7,738 nt of DNA, from positions 1-7,738 of the forward strand of contig JBCDBY010000226.1 of the NCBI GenBank assembly GCA_039182715.1. Direction: 5' to 3'. This DNA is from JBCDBY01 sp039182715 (lineage in GTDB: Bacteria; Planctomycetota; PLA2). The position numbers were made by a program, and so were the translations under genes. Position 1 is the stretch's first letter. Every line of letters starts with the position of its first letter. This document shows positions 7,354-7,738 of the stretch, piece by piece. Under the pieces are notes generated by a model that did no database searches, was not told the origin of the DNA, and saw nothing but the letters and a program-made list of their open reading frames with translations.

Positions 7354-7738
7354 ATGTACCGCCACTGCACAAGAGTCCTGATCGCGCTGGTCGCGCTCGG
7401 GCTCACGGTGACCGTCCCGTCCAGGGCGGACGATTCTGCGAACATCCAGCGTGAGATCGACGAGCTCAAACAGGAGCTTCACGAACTCAACCGCGTGGAT
7501 GCGGCAGAACTCGAAACGGAGATTCAGAAGTATCTGGACTCCAACCAGGCACTCGAGGGCTCGCAAGGCGACAGCGCGCTGTCGCGGATCCGGATCAACG
7601 CCGGAATCCTTGCGGTCAACCAGAACACGCTCGCGCTCGACCCGTCGAACCGTTCGCTCGTGAACGGACGCGTCGAGCTCGACACGCTGTTCGAAGTCTC
7701 GGAGTCGCTCAGCATCTTCGCCGACCTGATCGCCGAGA
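7354..7738 (+). CDS. exported coiled-coil protein, probable outer-membrane porin-like (3' end cut off)
   Basis: The first 128 codons are present; the gene runs off the window without a stop. The N-terminus is a clear signal peptide: MYRHCTR, then the hydrophobic stretch VLIALVALGLTVTV, then PSRA before DDSAN. Residues about 29-60 (QREIDELKQELHELNRV.AAELETEI) have heptad-like spacing and should form a short coiled coil. Beyond residue 75 the sequence alternates polar and hydrophobic residues (RIRINAGILAVNQ; NGRVELDTLFEVSESLSIFADLIAE), as in the first strands of an outer-membrane beta-barrel. Coiled coil followed by barrel is seen in several porin-like families, so a trimeric or cell-wall-anchored outer-membrane protein is a reasonable guess; the barrel is not seen in full. 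ATG 7354 is chosen over ATG 7346 because only it gives an open frame with a signal peptide. Confidence 0.75.
   Translation, partial: MYRHCTRVLIALVALGLTVTVPSRADDSANIQREIDELKQELHELNRVDAAELETEIQKYLDSNQALEGSQGDSALSRIRINAGILAVNQNTLALDPSNRSLVNGRVELDTLFEVSESLSIFADLIAE

Noticed and set aside
7346..7381. Eleven-codon frame after the AAGGAGG, as a possible leader peptide
   Set aside because: The spacing of 3 nt is too short for good initiation, the peptide has no regulatory codon run, and the overlapping frame from 7354 encodes a clear signal peptide.

Overview
This is a GC-rich bacterial window with tightly packed genes on both strands. The lineage cannot be fixed from it. A TTG start, long palindromes built from GACGTT-type heptamers and 'GCAGAG/CTCTGC' tracts, and a coiled-coil plus porin-like exported protein together suggest an uncultured, high-GC, Gram-negative-type bacterium, perhaps planctomycete-like or acidobacterium-like. 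That placement is inference and weak. Nothing here looks like phage, CRISPR or a transposase-bearing element.

Layout. Positions 59-2956 (+) hold a DMT-family (EamA) transporter and then a single-chain aconitase-superfamily hydratase with its swivel domain first. On the minus strand, 3873-2942 holds a PduO-type cobalamin adenosyltransferase whose end overlaps a small three-helix membrane protein. That pair converges on the hydratase with a 15-bp overlap of coding ends. Divergent from the adenosyltransferase, 3912-4229 (+) encodes a small charged protein I do not recognise. A 165-bp imperfect palindrome (4230-4394) begins at its stop codon. A PilZ-domain protein follows (4460-4858), then a second, larger palindromic element (4861-5134). 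An exported alpha/beta hydrolase (5157-6170) overlaps by 8 bp a ThiO/glycine-oxidase-like flavoenzyme (6163-7203). The window ends inside an exported protein with a coiled coil and porin-like features (7354 onward).

How the genes work together. The genes are mostly metabolic and give no single obvious pathway. The adenosyltransferase supplies adenosylcobalamin. The hydratase acts on an unidentified hydroxy-di/tricarboxylate. The flavoenzyme may serve thiamine synthesis or amine/amino-acid oxidation. The PilZ protein is a candidate c-di-GMP effector.

The unusual content is mainly non-coding: two long, unrelated palindromes flanking the PilZ gene, and TACNAT -10-like boxes exactly 6 nt before two start codons, which suggests leaderless transcription. 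The best protein-level oddity is the domain order of the hydratase. I found no convincing new multi-gene system.
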